A stretch of 64,000 nt of DNA, taken from positions 620,001 through 684,000 of the forward strand of contig NZ_JANHAX010000001.1 of assembly GCF_030848945.1 (NCBI RefSeq), written 5' to 3'. This document shows positions 25,629 through 34,738 of this stretch, one piece after another. A program made the position numbers and the translations under genes. Origin of the DNA: Marimonas arenosa. GTDB lineage: Bacteria; Pseudomonadota; Alphaproteobacteria; Rhodobacterales; Rhodobacteraceae. The notes under the pieces are model-generated. The model was not told the origin of the DNA. It did not search any database and saw nothing but the letters and a program-made list of their open reading frames with translations. The first letter of the stretch is position 1, and each line of letters starts with the position of its first letter.

Positions 25629-26350
25629 CCACGACCGCCATGACCCGGGCCCAGGCCTTCTGGCGCGGTTATCTCGACTGTGCCCCCTTCATCCTCATCG
25701 TGGTGCCCTATTCTATGCTGTTCGGCGTGGTTGCCCGCGATGCCGGACTCGACGTTCTTCAGACCATGTCGATGTCTGTGTTGGTGATCGCCGGCGCCTC
25801 GCAATTCACGGCACTGGCCCTTCTGCAGGATCAGGCGCCGGTCTTCATCGCGCTCCTGGCCGCACTGGCGGTCAACCTGCGCATGGCGATGTATTCCGCC
25901 GCCCTGGTGCCACATGTCGGCCACGCCCGGCTGGGGACGCGGGTGTTGATGTCTTACCTGATGGTCGATCAGGCCTTCGCCGTGGCGGTCAAGACCTATG
26001 AAGAACAGCCCGGGATGAGCCCCGCAGCCAAGGTTGCCTATTACTTCGGTTGCATGGTACTGATCTGTCCCTTCTGGTACGGGTGCACCCTTCTGGGCGC
26101 CTTGCTGGGCCGGGCGATCCCCGAAAGCTATGCGCTCGATTTCGCCGTACCGGTCTGTTTCATTGCGTTGACCGCACCGCTCTTGCGATCACTGCCGCAT
26201 GTCTTTGCCGCACTGATCTCGTCGCTGGCTGCGATCGCCTTCGCCTGGCTGCCTTGGTCGCTGGGCCTGATCGTGGCCGCTCTGATCGCGATGACGGCCG
26301 GCGCCCAGGCCGAGCTCTGGCTGCGCCGCCGGCAGGAGAGCCGGTCATGA
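25625..26350 (+). CDS. azlC: AzlC family permease
   Basis: A 241-residue membrane protein, the large subunit of AzlCD-type exporters of branched-chain amino acids and similar solutes. The start ATG overlaps the previous stop. Recognisable features are the N-terminal FILIVVPYSMLFGVVARDAGL, the VIAGASQFTALALL segment and ALAVNLRMAMYSAALVPHV. About six spans are predicted. It is followed by azlD with another ATGA overlap. The substrate here is unknown; location among sugar-acid genes may be incidental. Confidence 0.88.
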   Translation: MTTTAMTRAQAFWRGYLDCAPFILIVVPYSMLFGVVARDAGLDVLQTMSMSVLVIAGASQFTALALLQDQAPVFIALLAALAVNLRMAMYSAALVPHVGHARLGTRVLMSYLMVDQAFAVAVKTYEEQPGMSPAAKVAYYFGCMVLICPFWYGCTLLGALLGRAIPESYALDFAVPVCFIALTAPLLRSLPHVFAALISSLAAIAFAWLPWSLGLIVAALIAMTAGAQAELWLRRRQESRS

Positions 26351-26676
26351 TCGACAACACCGCCTTCTGGACCCTGACGGTGCTTCTCGGACTCGGCACC
26401 TTCCTGATCCGGTTTTCGTTTCTGGGGTTGTTCGGCCGCCGCAGCCTGCCCGATTGGGCGCTTTTGCATCTGCGTTATACTGGCGTCGCCGTCTTTCCCG
26501 CTCTGGTGACGCCGCTGGTGCTCTGGCCCGAGGCCACGGGTGGCACGCCCGATCCGACGCGCATTCTCGCGGCGTTGGCCGCGTTCCTGATCGGTCTCAG
26601 GGGATCAGTAGTCGGGGCCATTATCGCCGGGATGGGCACACTGTATGTTCTGCAATACCTTTCGCAATTCGTCTGA
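26347..26676 (+). CDS. azlD: AzlD domain protein, small subunit
   Basis: A 109-residue membrane protein with three to four hydrophobic segments, matching AzlD. Seen are GLGTFLIRFSFLGLFGR near residue 15, RYTGVAVFPALVTPLVLWP, and a final hydrophobic helix (IAGMGTLYVLQYLSQFV). It pairs with AzlC to form the transporter; the genes overlap by four bases. Length is normal for the family. Confidence 0.87.
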   Translation: MIDNTAFWTLTVLLGLGTFLIRFSFLGLFGRRSLPDWALLHLRYTGVAVFPALVTPLVLWPEATGGTPDPTRILAALAAFLIGLRGSVVGAIIAGMGTLYVLQYLSQFV

Positions 26677-26691
26677 CACGAGGAGACTGCC

Positions 26692-27390
26692 ATGATCGAA
26701 GAACCCCCCATGCTGCAAATCCGGGCCGAGATCCAGCGCCCCAGCGCGATCCAGATCGCCGCCTTCAAAGGGGTCCCCACAGGCTTTGTCTGCGATGCGA
26801 TGGAGGGCCAGGGCGCGCTGGCCTCGGAAATCAACCACCTGGGCGTTGGGCGCGATCTGCCGACCCATGCCGTGGGGCCCGCATTGGTGGCCGACAACGG
26901 TCCGGCCGAGATCCTCGCCACAATGGGGGCGCTACACGTGGCACAAAAGGGCGACGTCATCGTCTCGGCCGTGCATGGCCACCGCAACTGCTCGGCTGCC
27001 GGTGACCAGTTTTGCGGTATGATGAAGAACAAGGGCGTCGCCGGTTTCGTCACCGATGGCGAGGTTCGCGATTATGACGGCATCGTCGACGCCGGGCTGC
27101 CGGTCTGGTGTACCGGGCTCAGCCCCAACTCACCCTATTCAAACGGCCCCGGCAAGGTCGGGTTCGGCGCGGTCGTGGGCGGGGTCCAGATCAACAGCGG
27201 CGACCTGATCGTGGCCGACCGTAACGGCGTCGTGGTGGTGCCGTTTGCCCGGATCGACGCGGTGATCGCCCTGCTCGAAGAGGTCAAGGCACTGGAAGCT
27301 GGCCTCGAGGAAAAGGTCAAATCCGGTTTCTGCGATATGGCTGCGATCGACGCGATGCTGGCCGACGGCCGCGCAGTGACCAGCGACTGA
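26692..27390 (+). CDS. RraA family protein (HMG aldolase-like)
   Basis: A 232-residue RraA/dimethylmenaquinone-methyltransferase-like fold protein. Relevant motifs are GVPTGFVCDAMEG near the N-terminus, the AAGDQFCGMMKNKGVAG region corresponding to the ligand loop, and FVTDGEVRDYDG with the conserved Arg-Asp of 4-hydroxy-4-methyl-2-oxoglutarate or oxaloacetate lyases. Such proteins cleave 4-hydroxy-2-oxo acids to pyruvate with Mg2+, though many are misnamed as menaquinone enzymes. It follows azlD by 15 bases with GAGGAGACTGCC before the ATG. An aldol cleavage step in sugar-acid breakdown is a reasonable inference. Confidence 0.82.
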   Translation: MIEEPPMLQIRAEIQRPSAIQIAAFKGVPTGFVCDAMEGQGALASEINHLGVGRDLPTHAVGPALVADNGPAEILATMGALHVAQKGDVIVSAVHGHRNCSAAGDQFCGMMKNKGVAGFVTDGEVRDYDGIVDAGLPVWCTGLSPNSPYSNGPGKVGFGAVVGGVQINSGDLIVADRNGVVVVPFARIDAVIALLEEVKALEAGLEEKVKSGFCDMAAIDAMLADGRAVTSD

Positions 27391-27442
27391 GCAAGGGCCG
27401 ACCTTTTACCTCTACGAATTCACCCTGCGCGCAGGCGTGCCG

Positions 27443-28612
27443 CTACGAGTCAACCTCGTAGCGGGCGATTAACTCGCGGTCGGGTTCCACCCCGATCCCC
27501 GGCGCCTCTGGCACAGCGACGTATCCCTCCTGCGACGCGACCTGAGCCTGGATATCGAGCGGCCTGGTCAACAGCTCGTCGCGGAAGATGTTCGGGGTGG
27601 TGTCGAATTCCAATAGCGGCTCGCCCGGGTTCAAGCCGCCCGGAAGCGGCGGCATCGCTGCCAACAGGTGCAGATTCGTCGCCACCGCTACGGCCGATCC
27701 CCAGACATGATTCACCACAGGCGTGAAATGCGCGTGGCACAGTGCCAAAACCCGCTGATATTCGCTGATTCCACCAAGCGCACAGACCTCGGGCTGGGCG
27801 ATGTCGAGACCGCGGGTTTCGAGAAGCTGACGCCAGCCCCAGCGATTGAACTCGGCTTCGCCTCCCGCGATGTTCACCCTCAGCCCTGCCCGAAGTTCGT
27901 GATAGCCGTCGAGGTCTTCAGGCGCGATCGGTTCCTCGAACCAATAGGCCCCCAGCTCTTCCAACGCATGGCCCAGGTAAAAGGCGTCGGAAGTGGTGTA
28001 GCAATGGTTGGCATCGACCATGAAGTCGAAATCTTCGCCGACCCCGCGGCGCACGGCCTCGCACAGCTTTACGTCCGCCTGCACCCCAAGGCCGACCTTC
28101 ATCTTGGTCGCGGCAAACCCCATGTCACGGATCGCCGCCGCTTCATCAGCGAAGCGCGCAACATGGTCGGCCAGGCTCTCGCGCTTGAGCATCATGCCAT
28201 ACCCATACGCCCGAACACGGTGGCGATGGGCCCCGCCCAGCATCCGGTAGAGTGGCAGACCCGCCACCTTACCGGCAATGTCCCACATCGCAATGTCCAC
28301 GCCTGACAGCGCCTGCAGAGGCATGCCCTTCTGGCCATGATCACGCAGGAGGTTATAGACCTTGTGCCATATCATATCGCGATCAAGCGGATCGAGGCCC
28401 TCGATCATCGGCGCGATTACCTTCTCCACGATCGCCTTGTTGGCAAGCGCCACGTTGCCGGGCCCGAAACATTCTCCCCAACCGGTGATGCCTTCGTCTG
28501 TCGTCACCTCGACCAGATGCGCGGTGCGCCGGGTATAGAATTGCTGCGAATAGCCCAGCTCCTCGGGCATGTCCGTCTGCAGAACGTGGCTGCGAAGTGT
28601 GACGATCTTCAT
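27443..28612 (-). CDS. enolase-superfamily sugar-acid dehydratase/epimerase, second copy
   Basis: A 389-residue mandelate-racemase-type enzyme. The ATG at 28612 has AGGAGGATGAG upstream; no signal supports a longer protein. The catalytic K170-M-K172, metal ligands D200 (DANH), E226 (FEEP) and E252 (GGE), and H302 (NHVWGSA) are present. The NHVWGSA form of the His motif differs from SHGAHD in the copy at 8732-9820, so the two probably have different substrates. It is the last gene of the SDR, 3-HIBADH, PhyH, dehydratase operon under the operator at 31399. Confidence 0.88.
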   Translation of the reverse strand: MKIVTLRSHVLQTDMPEELGYSQQFYTRRTAHLVEVTTDEGITGWGECFGPGNVALANKAIVEKVIAPMIEGLDPLDRDMIWHKVYNLLRDHGQKGMPLQALSGVDIAMWDIAGKVAGLPLYRMLGGAHRHRVRAYGYGMMLKRESLADHVARFADEAAAIRDMGFAATKMKVGLGVQADVKLCEAVRRGVGEDFDFMVDANHCYTTSDAFYLGHALEELGAYWFEEPIAPEDLDGYHELRAGLRVNIAGGEAEFNRWGWRQLLETRGLDIAQPEVCALGGISEYQRVLALCHAHFTPVVNHVWGSAVAVATNLHLLAAMPPLPGGLNPGEPLLEFDTTPNIFRDELLTRPLDIQAQVASQEGYVAVPEAPGIGVEPDRELIARYEVDS

Positions 28613-28659
28613 CTCATCCTCCTGCAATCGGCAGCCTTCCCGGGCGGGCTTGCCGCGGA

Positions 28660-29550
28660 TCAGGCAAATGCGCTTTTGGCGCCGGCGCTTTCCTGGGTCT
28701 TGAAGATCGAGCCGGTGTCCGGCGCGGGAGGTAACGGCATCCGCACCGGCACGTTCTCCAGCCGCGGTTCGAGGCAAGGCGTGCCGGTGATCATCCTCTC
28801 CTGCAGGTCCGCCCAAAACGCGCATTGGCCCAGCGCGTGGATATAGGAGGACGCGCCCAGAATCGGCCAGGCATCGGCGGCGGCGCATTCGTAAAACAGA
28901 ATCAATCGATTGCGATCGCTCAGGTTCGGGGCCGAGCCGTGCAAGACACGAGCGTGATGCACCGTCATACTGCCCGCCTTGCCGGTCAGGGTCACCGCCT
29001 TCGCAGGCTCGAAAAGGGGGTCGTCAGGGTCGATCGCACCGGCAAAATAGCCATTGGCCTGATGGCTTAAAACCGGCCCCTTGTGGGTGCCGGGTATCAC
29101 CATTAGCGGGCCGTTGTCCTCAGTCACATCCTCAAGCATCAACCCGAAGGCCAGAAGGCTGTCATTGGTCGCCGGGTAGAAAGCCCAGTCCTGGTGCCAT
29201 TCCACCGCCCTGCCCCCGCCCGGTGCCTTGGTGTTAAGCTTGGAGGTGATCAGGTTGGTGTCAGGACCCAGCAAGCCGGTCAGGACATCCGTCATAAGCG
29301 AGTTTTTCAGCACCTCCCAGAAATAGGGGTGCTGCCTGTGCGGCAGCTTGATCCGGGTCAGCCGTGGCTTTTCGGCCGAATGCCCGGCGTCGAGATCATA
29401 GGTGCCATCGCTCTCGGTCACGGCGCGCGAGGCGTCGATCAGCCGATAGGTGATCTCGCGCAGCCCGGCGAGTTGATCCGCCGTCACCGCATCCTCGATC
29501 ATGAGATAGCCGTTCTCGTCGTAGAACGATTTCTGCTCGGCCGTCACCAT
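28660..29550 (-). CDS. phytanoyl-CoA dioxygenase (PhyH) family protein, second copy
   Basis: A 296-residue Fe(II)/2-oxoglutarate dioxygenase. The iron ligands are H119-Q-D121 (EWHQDWAF) and H204 (VLHGSAPNLSDRNR), with the Arg of SDRNR suited to bind 2-oxoglutarate. The N-terminal FYDENGYLMIED is typical of PhyH. It differs strongly in length and motifs from the PhyH protein at 9831-10772. Both are placed next to an enolase-family gene, a recurrent link that suggests each dioxygenase prepares or trims a substrate for the dehydratase. What is hydroxylated is unknown. Confidence 0.86.
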   Translation of the reverse strand: MVTAEQKSFYDENGYLMIEDAVTADQLAGLREITYRLIDASRAVTESDGTYDLDAGHSAEKPRLTRIKLPHRQHPYFWEVLKNSLMTDVLTGLLGPDTNLITSKLNTKAPGGGRAVEWHQDWAFYPATNDSLLAFGLMLEDVTEDNGPLMVIPGTHKGPVLSHQANGYFAGAIDPDDPLFEPAKAVTLTGKAGSMTVHHARVLHGSAPNLSDRNRLILFYECAAADAWPILGASSYIHALGQCAFWADLQERMITGTPCLEPRLENVPVRMPLPPAPDTGSIFKTQESAGAKSAFA

Positions 29551-29615
29551 GCGTCATCCTCCCATTGCAGCAAGACCGCCGTCGGGATGGCCGCGCCGGC
29601 GGCCGACGGTCTTCC

Positions 29616-30539
29616 TCAGCCCGACTCGCCCCGTTTCACCGCCTCGGCCAGGTCGACGCCGTTCAGCGCCGCGATGTGATCGGCCATCGTCGGTACATAG
29701 TCGCCTCCCTTGCCCACCGCCTCGGCCTGGCCGAAGTAATTCTTCACCGCCGCACCCATCAAGTTCATCACACCGGCCGCGGTGGCCATGTTGGCGACAT
29801 AGCGCACGTCCTTCGAGGCATTTTCGATAGTGAACTTGTGCGCATTGGGATCCCGCCCGACGGCATAGGCCATGAACGTGTCGAAGAAGCCGCAGCCCAT
29901 CCGGCTGGGACCCATCACGTCGCGCACCGTCTGCGGAGACAACCCCGATTTGACCGCCATGCTCAGCGCCTCGGAATAGATCGCTGCATAGGACATGCCC
30001 ATGAAGTTCATGATCAATTTCATCTTGTGACCCGATCCCACAGGCCCGAGATGGTTGACCGATCCGGCCCAGCAATCGATCACCGGCTGGACGACTGCAA
30101 AATGCTCGTCGCTGGCGCCGACCATGGCGTCCAACATGCCTTCCTCGGCCTCCTTCGGCGTCCGCCCGAGCGGCGCGTCGACCATGTGCACCTCTCTGCC
30201 TGCCATCTCTTCAGCCAGCGCCATGGTCGAGGTCGGATCGGCGGTGGTGGTATCGATCACGATCAGGCCGTCGCGTGCACCGGCGAGAATACCGTCGGGA
30301 CCGCGGATCGTGGCTTCCACCAAGGTCGAATTCGGCAGGCAGAGATGGATGATGTCGCAGCGTCCGGCCATGTCCTTCGGGGTGGCGGCTTCGCTGGCTC
30401 CCATTCCCAAGAGACTCTCAACCGGCGTGCGGTTGCGATGTCCCATGACGACCAGATCGTAACCACCCTTGAGGATGTTCTTGGCCATTCCATGCCCCAT
30501 GAGGCCGACGCCGATGAAGCCGATGACAGGCTTTTCCAT
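29616..30539 (-). CDS. 3-hydroxyisobutyrate-type dehydrogenase, second module
   Basis: A 307-residue beta-hydroxyacid dehydrogenase with GFIGVGLMGHGMAKN, DAPLGRTPKEAEEG, catalytic Lys in HKMKLIMNFMG and ENASKDVRYV. AAGGAAAACTAC precedes the ATG. It is 24 bases after the SDR stop and 65 before the PhyH start, all minus strand. It shares several subfamily motifs with 13438-14331 but has diverged widely, so the pair is an old duplication or two recruitments. Confidence 0.87.
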   Translation of the reverse strand: MEKPVIGFIGVGLMGHGMAKNILKGGYDLVVMGHRNRTPVESLLGMGASEAATPKDMAGRCDIIHLCLPNSTLVEATIRGPDGILAGARDGLIVIDTTTADPTSTMALAEEMAGREVHMVDAPLGRTPKEAEEGMLDAMVGASDEHFAVVQPVIDCWAGSVNHLGPVGSGHKMKLIMNFMGMSYAAIYSEALSMAVKSGLSPQTVRDVMGPSRMGCGFFDTFMAYAVGRDPNAHKFTIENASKDVRYVANMATAAGVMNLMGAAVKNYFGQAEAVGKGGDYVPTMADHIAALNGVDLAEAVKRGESG

Positions 30540-30563
30540 GTAGTTTTCCTTTCCCGTACAGTT

Positions 30564-31322
30564 TCAGACGCAGGCGGTCATGCCGCCGTCGACGAAGAGT
30601 GTATGCCCGTTCACGAAACTGGCGGCGTCCGATGCCAGGAACACCGCTGCGCCCTGCAACTCGTCCACCCGTCCCCACCGGCCCTGCGGCGTGCGCTGCT
30701 CCAGCCATGCGGTGAACGCCGGGTCGGCCACCAGCGCCGCCGTCAGTTCGGTTTCGAAATAGCCCGGCGCGATGGCGTTGCAGTTAAGCCCGTGCCGGGC
30801 CCAGTCGGTCGCCATACCCTTGGTGAGATTGGCAATCGCCCCTTTCGAGGCGGCATAAGGCGCGATCCCGGGTCGCGACAGCGCGGTCTGAACGCTGGCG
30901 ATATTGATGATCTTGCCGCGGCCGCGCGCGATCATGTGGCGGGCGCAGGCCTGCCCGACATGGAAGGCGGAATAGACGTTGGTGCGCATGATCCGGTCGA
31001 ATTCTTCAACCGGGAAATCCTCGAGCGGCGACCGGAACGTCATGCCGGCATTGTTGATCAGGATGTCGATGGGCCGGGTAACTTCGTAGCCGTCAACCGC
31101 GGTCCGCACCGCCTCGGCATCGGTCACGTCGAAGGGCAGCACATCGACCTTTGCACCGGTCGCGCGCAGCGCTTCGGCCGCCGCGTTCAGTGCACCAAGG
31201 CTGCGTGCATTGAGTACGACCCGCGCACCGGCCGCCGCCAATCCTTCCGCCAGCGCGTATCCGATCCCCTTGGACGAGCCCGTAATCAACGCAACCCGCC
31301 CTGACAGCCCGAAATCCGGCAT
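30564..31322 (-). CDS. SDR oxidoreductase, gluconate 5-dehydrogenase-like
   Basis: A 252-residue SDR from the ATG at 31322 (GAGGGAGATGTC upstream). It shows SGRVALITGSSKGIGYALAE, VVLNARS as the NADP-type second strand, NNAGMTFRSPLEDF, IASVQTALSRPGIAPYAASK and the tail VNGHTLFVDGG. This set is characteristic of gluconate 5-dehydrogenase/5-ketogluconate reductase (IdnO) relatives. It is transcribed divergently from the L-idonate dehydrogenase gene, the partner of IdnO in the idonate pathway, across a promoter with a perfect GntR-type operator. A 5-keto-sugar-acid reductase role is therefore likely. Confidence 0.85.
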   Translation of the reverse strand: MPDFGLSGRVALITGSSKGIGYALAEGLAAAGARVVLNARSLGALNAAAEALRATGAKVDVLPFDVTDAEAVRTAVDGYEVTRPIDILINNAGMTFRSPLEDFPVEEFDRIMRTNVYSAFHVGQACARHMIARGRGKIINIASVQTALSRPGIAPYAASKGAIANLTKGMATDWARHGLNCNAIAPGYFETELTAALVADPAFTAWLEQRTPQGRWGRVDELQGAAVFLASDAASFVNGHTLFVDGGMTACV

Positions 31323-31398
31323 GACATCTCCCTCTCGCGGGGCAGCGTGCTGCCCGCACTGGCGATTGCCATTGCGCAGGGGCCACCCTCTCTGCAAA

Positions 31399-31414
31399 AA
31401 ATGGTATACCATTT
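31399..31414. promoter_or_regulatory. GntR-type operator, AAATGGTATACCATTT
   Basis: A perfect 16-base palindrome between the divergent SDR operon (start 31322, minus) and the idnD operon (start 31462, plus). It is 48 bases from the idnD start and 77 from the SDR start, so one bound dimer could control both directions. Confidence 0.75.
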
Positions 31415-31461
31415 ATGGCTCGAATCAAGCCGCCAATTCCGGGACCAAGGGGACCCCCGCC

Positions 31462-32493
31462 ATGCAAGCTCTCTATGCCCACGCCGCGCGCGATCTCCGG
31501 CTCGGCCCGGCCGAGGTGGCCGAACCCGGCCCGGGCGACGTGCGCATCAAGCTGGCGCGCGGCGGTATCTGTGGCTCGGACCTGCACTATTTCAACCATG
31601 GCGGATTCGGCACGGTGCGCCTGCGTGAGCCGATGATCCTGGGGCACGAAGTATCAGGCCATGTTCTGACTTGCGGTCCGGGTGTCGAGGGGCTCGAACC
31701 GGGCGATCTGGTTGCCGTTTCGCCATCGCGGCCCTGCGGCATCTGCGAGGAATGCCTGCGAGGGCTGCCGAACCAGTGCCTCAACATGCGGTTCTACGGC
31801 TCGGCCATGCCCTTCCCGCACATTCAGGGCGCATTTCGAGAAGAACTCGTGGCCCAGGCGGTGCAATGCGTGCCGGCGACTGGCCTATCCGCAGCCGAGG
31901 CGGCCATGGCCGAGCCGCTGGCCGTGGCCCTGCACGCCGTGGCACGGGCGGGCACCGTGCTGGGCAAAAGGGTGCTGGTCACCGGTTGCGGCCCGATTGG
32001 GGTGCTTGTGATCCTCGCCGCCCGACGCGCCGGCGCCGCTGAGATCATCGCCACCGACATCGCCGCTCCGGCCCTTGAGCGCGCTGCGGCGGCGGGCGCA
32101 GATCATGTCCTCAACACTGCCAATGTGCCCGACGGGCTCTCCCCTTTTTCGACCGGCAAGGGCGCGCTTGACGTGCTGTTCGAATGCTCGGGCGCCGAAG
32201 CCGCACTGGTGCAGGCAATCCCGGCTTTGAGGCCCCGGGCCACCATCGTGCAACTCGGGCTTTCCGGCGACATGACGCTGCCGATGATGCAAATCACCGC
32301 CAAGGAACTGGCACTGACGGGATCGTTCCGGTTCCACGAGGAGTTCGCCCAGGCCGTTGCCTTCATGCAGAAAGACCTGATCGACGTGAAACCGCTGATC
32401 ACCCACAGTTTTTCCCTCGCCGATTACCAAGCTGCTTTCGCCATGGCCAATGACCGTACGGCCGCGATGAAAGTTCAGCTGGAACTGTCTTGA
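31462..32493 (+). CDS. idnD: L-idonate 5-dehydrogenase, zinc-dependent
   Basis: A 343-residue medium-chain zinc dehydrogenase, the same length as E. coli IdnD. Catalytic zinc ligands are in GGICGSDLHYF and LGHEVSGH; four structural-zinc Cys lie in CGICEECLRGLPNQC; the cofactor motif is GCGPIGVL. The stretch MRFYGSAMPFPHIQGAF is close to the IdnD-specific MRFFGSAM...FPH segment. It interconverts L-idonate and 5-ketogluconate; related enzymes accept other sugar acids. The ATG at 31462 follows a GGGGACC stretch. It heads a likely transcript running on to denD. Confidence 0.87.
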   Translation: MQALYAHAARDLRLGPAEVAEPGPGDVRIKLARGGICGSDLHYFNHGGFGTVRLREPMILGHEVSGHVLTCGPGVEGLEPGDLVAVSPSRPCGICEECLRGLPNQCLNMRFYGSAMPFPHIQGAFREELVAQAVQCVPATGLSAAEAAMAEPLAVALHAVARAGTVLGKRVLVTGCGPIGVLVILAARRAGAAEIIATDIAAPALERAAAAGADHVLNTANVPDGLSPFSTGKGALDVLFECSGAEAALVQAIPALRPRATIVQLGLSGDMTLPMMQITAKELALTGSFRFHEEFAQAVAFMQKDLIDVKPLITHSFSLADYQAAFAMANDRTAAMKVQLELS

Positions 32494-32741
32494 TGCCCGG
32501 CGACTGTCCGGTTCCCGGGACCGGCAAACCCGACCCGACGGGTCCCCGGATCTTGATGCCCGTCTCAATTCGGAACCTGGCCTGCTCGGGCCGCACCCGG
32601 ATCCGAGGCCAGGAAAAACCGGTGAAGCCCGCAGACCTCGCACCAAGGCTTGTCTGCAGGCGGACGATCACGGCAGAGTTCGATCCGAGAAACATACTTC
32701 TCCCAACCAAGCTGCCGCGGCCTGCACAGGAAGGATAACCC

Positions 32742-33893
32742 ATGCTCCCCTTGTCCAACGCCCACCCCGAGGCCGCGATTGTCGGTCGTATCTGGCGCCC
32801 GGGGCTGGGCCCCTGCCTGGTGGCGATCCGCGACGAACGGGCGATCGACATCACGTCGCCCATCTTGCCGACGATGCGCGATCTCCTGGAACACGACAAC
32901 CCCGCTGCGACCCTGCGCGGTGCGCCGGGCGAGGATATCGGCGCGCTGACGGACCTTGTTGCGGCGTCACATGAGGCACCAGGCGATGACGATCTACGCC
33001 TGCTGGCCCCTTGCGACCTCCAGGCGATCAAGGCCTGTGGCGTCACCTTCGCCGCCTCGATGGTCGAGCGGGTGATCGAGGAACAGGCCGCCGGCGATCC
33101 AGCCCGGGCCGAGGCGATCCGCGGCCGCGTGGGCAGCCATGTCGGCGACAGCCTGTCGGGGCTTAAACCCGGCTCACCGCAGGCCATCAAGGTCAAGGAG
33201 GTGCTGCAGGCCGAGGGACTCTGGTCGCAGTATCTCGAAGTCGGGATCGGCCCCGATGCCGAGGTCTTCACCAAGGCCCAGCCGATGTCGGCGGTGGGCT
33301 GGGGCGCGGTGGTAGGGCTGCATCCGGTGTCGAAATGGAACAACCCCGAGCCCGAGATCGTACTCGCCGTGACATCCCGTGGCGAGATCGTCGGCGCCAC
33401 TTTGGGTAACGACGTCAACCTGCGTGATGTCGAGGGCCGCTCGGCGCTGCTTCTTGGCAAGGCCAAGGACAATAACGCGTCCTGCGCCATTGGCCCCTTC
33501 CTGCGGCTCTTCGATGGCACCTATTCACTCGACGATGTCCGCGGCGCCGAGTTGGCCCTCGAGGTGATCGGCGACGACGGTTTCACCCTCGAGGGCCATT
33601 CCTCGATGGCAGAGATAAGCCGCGACCCGGCCGATCTCGTGGCTCAGACCATTGGCCGGCACCATCAGTATCCCGATGGCTTCTTCCTGTTCTGCGGCAC
33701 CATGTTCGCCCCAGTGAAAGACCGTGACGGCCCGGGACAGGGCTTCACCCATCATATCGGAGACGAGGTTTCGATCTCCGAGCCCGCCCTGGGGACGCTG
33801 CGCAACAAGGTACAGCTGTCCACCGATTGCCCGGAATGGACTTTCGGCACGGCAGCACTGATGCGCAACCTTGCCCGCCGAGGGCTGCTGTGA
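32742..33893 (+). CDS. xylX: 2-keto-3-deoxy-D-xylonate dehydratase (XylX-like FAH family)
   Basis: A 383-residue FAH-fold protein that aligns well, from memory, with Caulobacter XylX: shared blocks are ERVIEE, WSQYLEVGIGPDAEVFTK, WNNPEPEIVL, GNDVNLRDVEGRSALLL, AKDNNASCAIGPFLRLFD, HHQYPDGFFLFCGTMFAP and DRDGPGQGFTHH. XylX removes water from 2-keto-3-deoxy-pentonate to give 2-oxoglutarate semialdehyde in the Weimberg pathway. GGAAGGATAACC precedes the ATG. The gap of 248 bases after idnD holds two small GC-rich hairpins (32508-32524 and 32532-32544) without T-runs and no gene. It overlaps the lactonase gene as GTGA. Confidence 0.87.
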   Translation: MLPLSNAHPEAAIVGRIWRPGLGPCLVAIRDERAIDITSPILPTMRDLLEHDNPAATLRGAPGEDIGALTDLVAASHEAPGDDDLRLLAPCDLQAIKACGVTFAASMVERVIEEQAAGDPARAEAIRGRVGSHVGDSLSGLKPGSPQAIKVKEVLQAEGLWSQYLEVGIGPDAEVFTKAQPMSAVGWGAVVGLHPVSKWNNPEPEIVLAVTSRGEIVGATLGNDVNLRDVEGRSALLLGKAKDNNASCAIGPFLRLFDGTYSLDDVRGAELALEVIGDDGFTLEGHSSMAEISRDPADLVAQTIGRHHQYPDGFFLFCGTMFAPVKDRDGPGQGFTHHIGDEVSISEPALGTLRNKVQLSTDCPEWTFGTAALMRNLARRGLL

Positions 33894-34738
33894 GGGTGCA
33901 GGTGTTCGACTCGACGCCCTGCGATCTGGGCGAAGGCCCTCTCTGGCATCCGAGGCGGAACCAGTTGTTCTGGTTCGACATCAACGCCCATCGCCTCCAC
34001 ACCCGTAGCGACGAAGGTATCCGGATGTGGCAATTCGCCGAATTTGTCTCTGCGGCGGGCTGGGTTTCGGACACCGAGTTGCTCGTCGCCTCGGAAACCG
34101 CGCTGCTGCGGTTCGACATAGAAACCGGGGCGCACAGTTGCCTCTGCCCTTTAGAGGCAGACAACGCAACGACCCGCTCGAACGACGGCCGCGCCGACCC
34201 GCAAGGCGGCTTCTGGATCAGCACCATGGGCAAGGAGAAGGAAAAAGAGGCCGGGGCGATCTATCGTCTCTACAAAGGTGAACTGAAGCAACTGTTCCCC
34301 GCCATCACCATCCCCAATGCGATCTGCTTTGCCCCCGACGGCACGTGCGCCTATTTCGCCGATACCCCGAGGGGCAAGATCTGGCGCCAGCCACTCGACA
34401 CGCACGGCTGGCCAGACGGGGCGCCGCAGCTGTTGCTCGACCTACCTGCCGGCAGTCACCGCCCCGACGGGGCCGTTGTCGATGCCGGCGGCGATCTGTG
34501 GATCGCACATTACGGCCACGGCAAGGTGACCCGCCACGCCCCCGACGGCACCGAAAAAGCGACCTTTGCGCTGCCCGCGTCGCGCACCACCTGCCCGGCT
34601 TTCGGCGGTACCGACCTCACCACACTCTATGTCACCACCGCACGTCAGCAGATGGTCGCACCGACCGAAGCCGATGGCTGCACCTACGCGCTGGAAACCG
34701 ACACTTTTGGCCAGCCGGAACACCGGGTGATCCTGTGA
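33890..34738 (+). CDS. SMP-30/gluconolactonase family sugar lactonase
   Basis: A 282-residue six-bladed beta-propeller lactonase. The GTG at 33890 overlaps the XylX stop (GTGA). Metal-site residues are in LGEGPLWHP (Glu), SNDGRADPQGGFWIST (Asn), IPNAICFAPDG (Asn) and SHRPDGAVVDAGG (Asp), as in SMP-30 and the Caulobacter xylonolactonase XylC. It opens aldono- or aldaro-lactones, such as the product of uronate dehydrogenase (udh at 21502) or of an aldose dehydrogenase. It is placed between xylX and kdgK in a tightly overlapped operon. Confidence 0.87.
   Translation: MRVQVFDSTPCDLGEGPLWHPRRNQLFWFDINAHRLHTRSDEGIRMWQFAEFVSAAGWVSDTELLVASETALLRFDIETGAHSCLCPLEADNATTRSNDGRADPQGGFWISTMGKEKEKEAGAIYRLYKGELKQLFPAITIPNAICFAPDGTCAYFADTPRGKIWRQPLDTHGWPDGAPQLLLDLPAGSHRPDGAVVDAGGDLWIAHYGHGKVTRHAPDGTEKATFALPASRTTCPAFGGTDLTTLYVTTARQQMVAPTEADGCTYALETDTFGQPEHRVIL

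Noticed and set aside
32508..32544. GC-rich hairpins between idnD and xylX as a terminator
   Set aside because: Stems are short and no T-run follows; the genes could still be one transcript.
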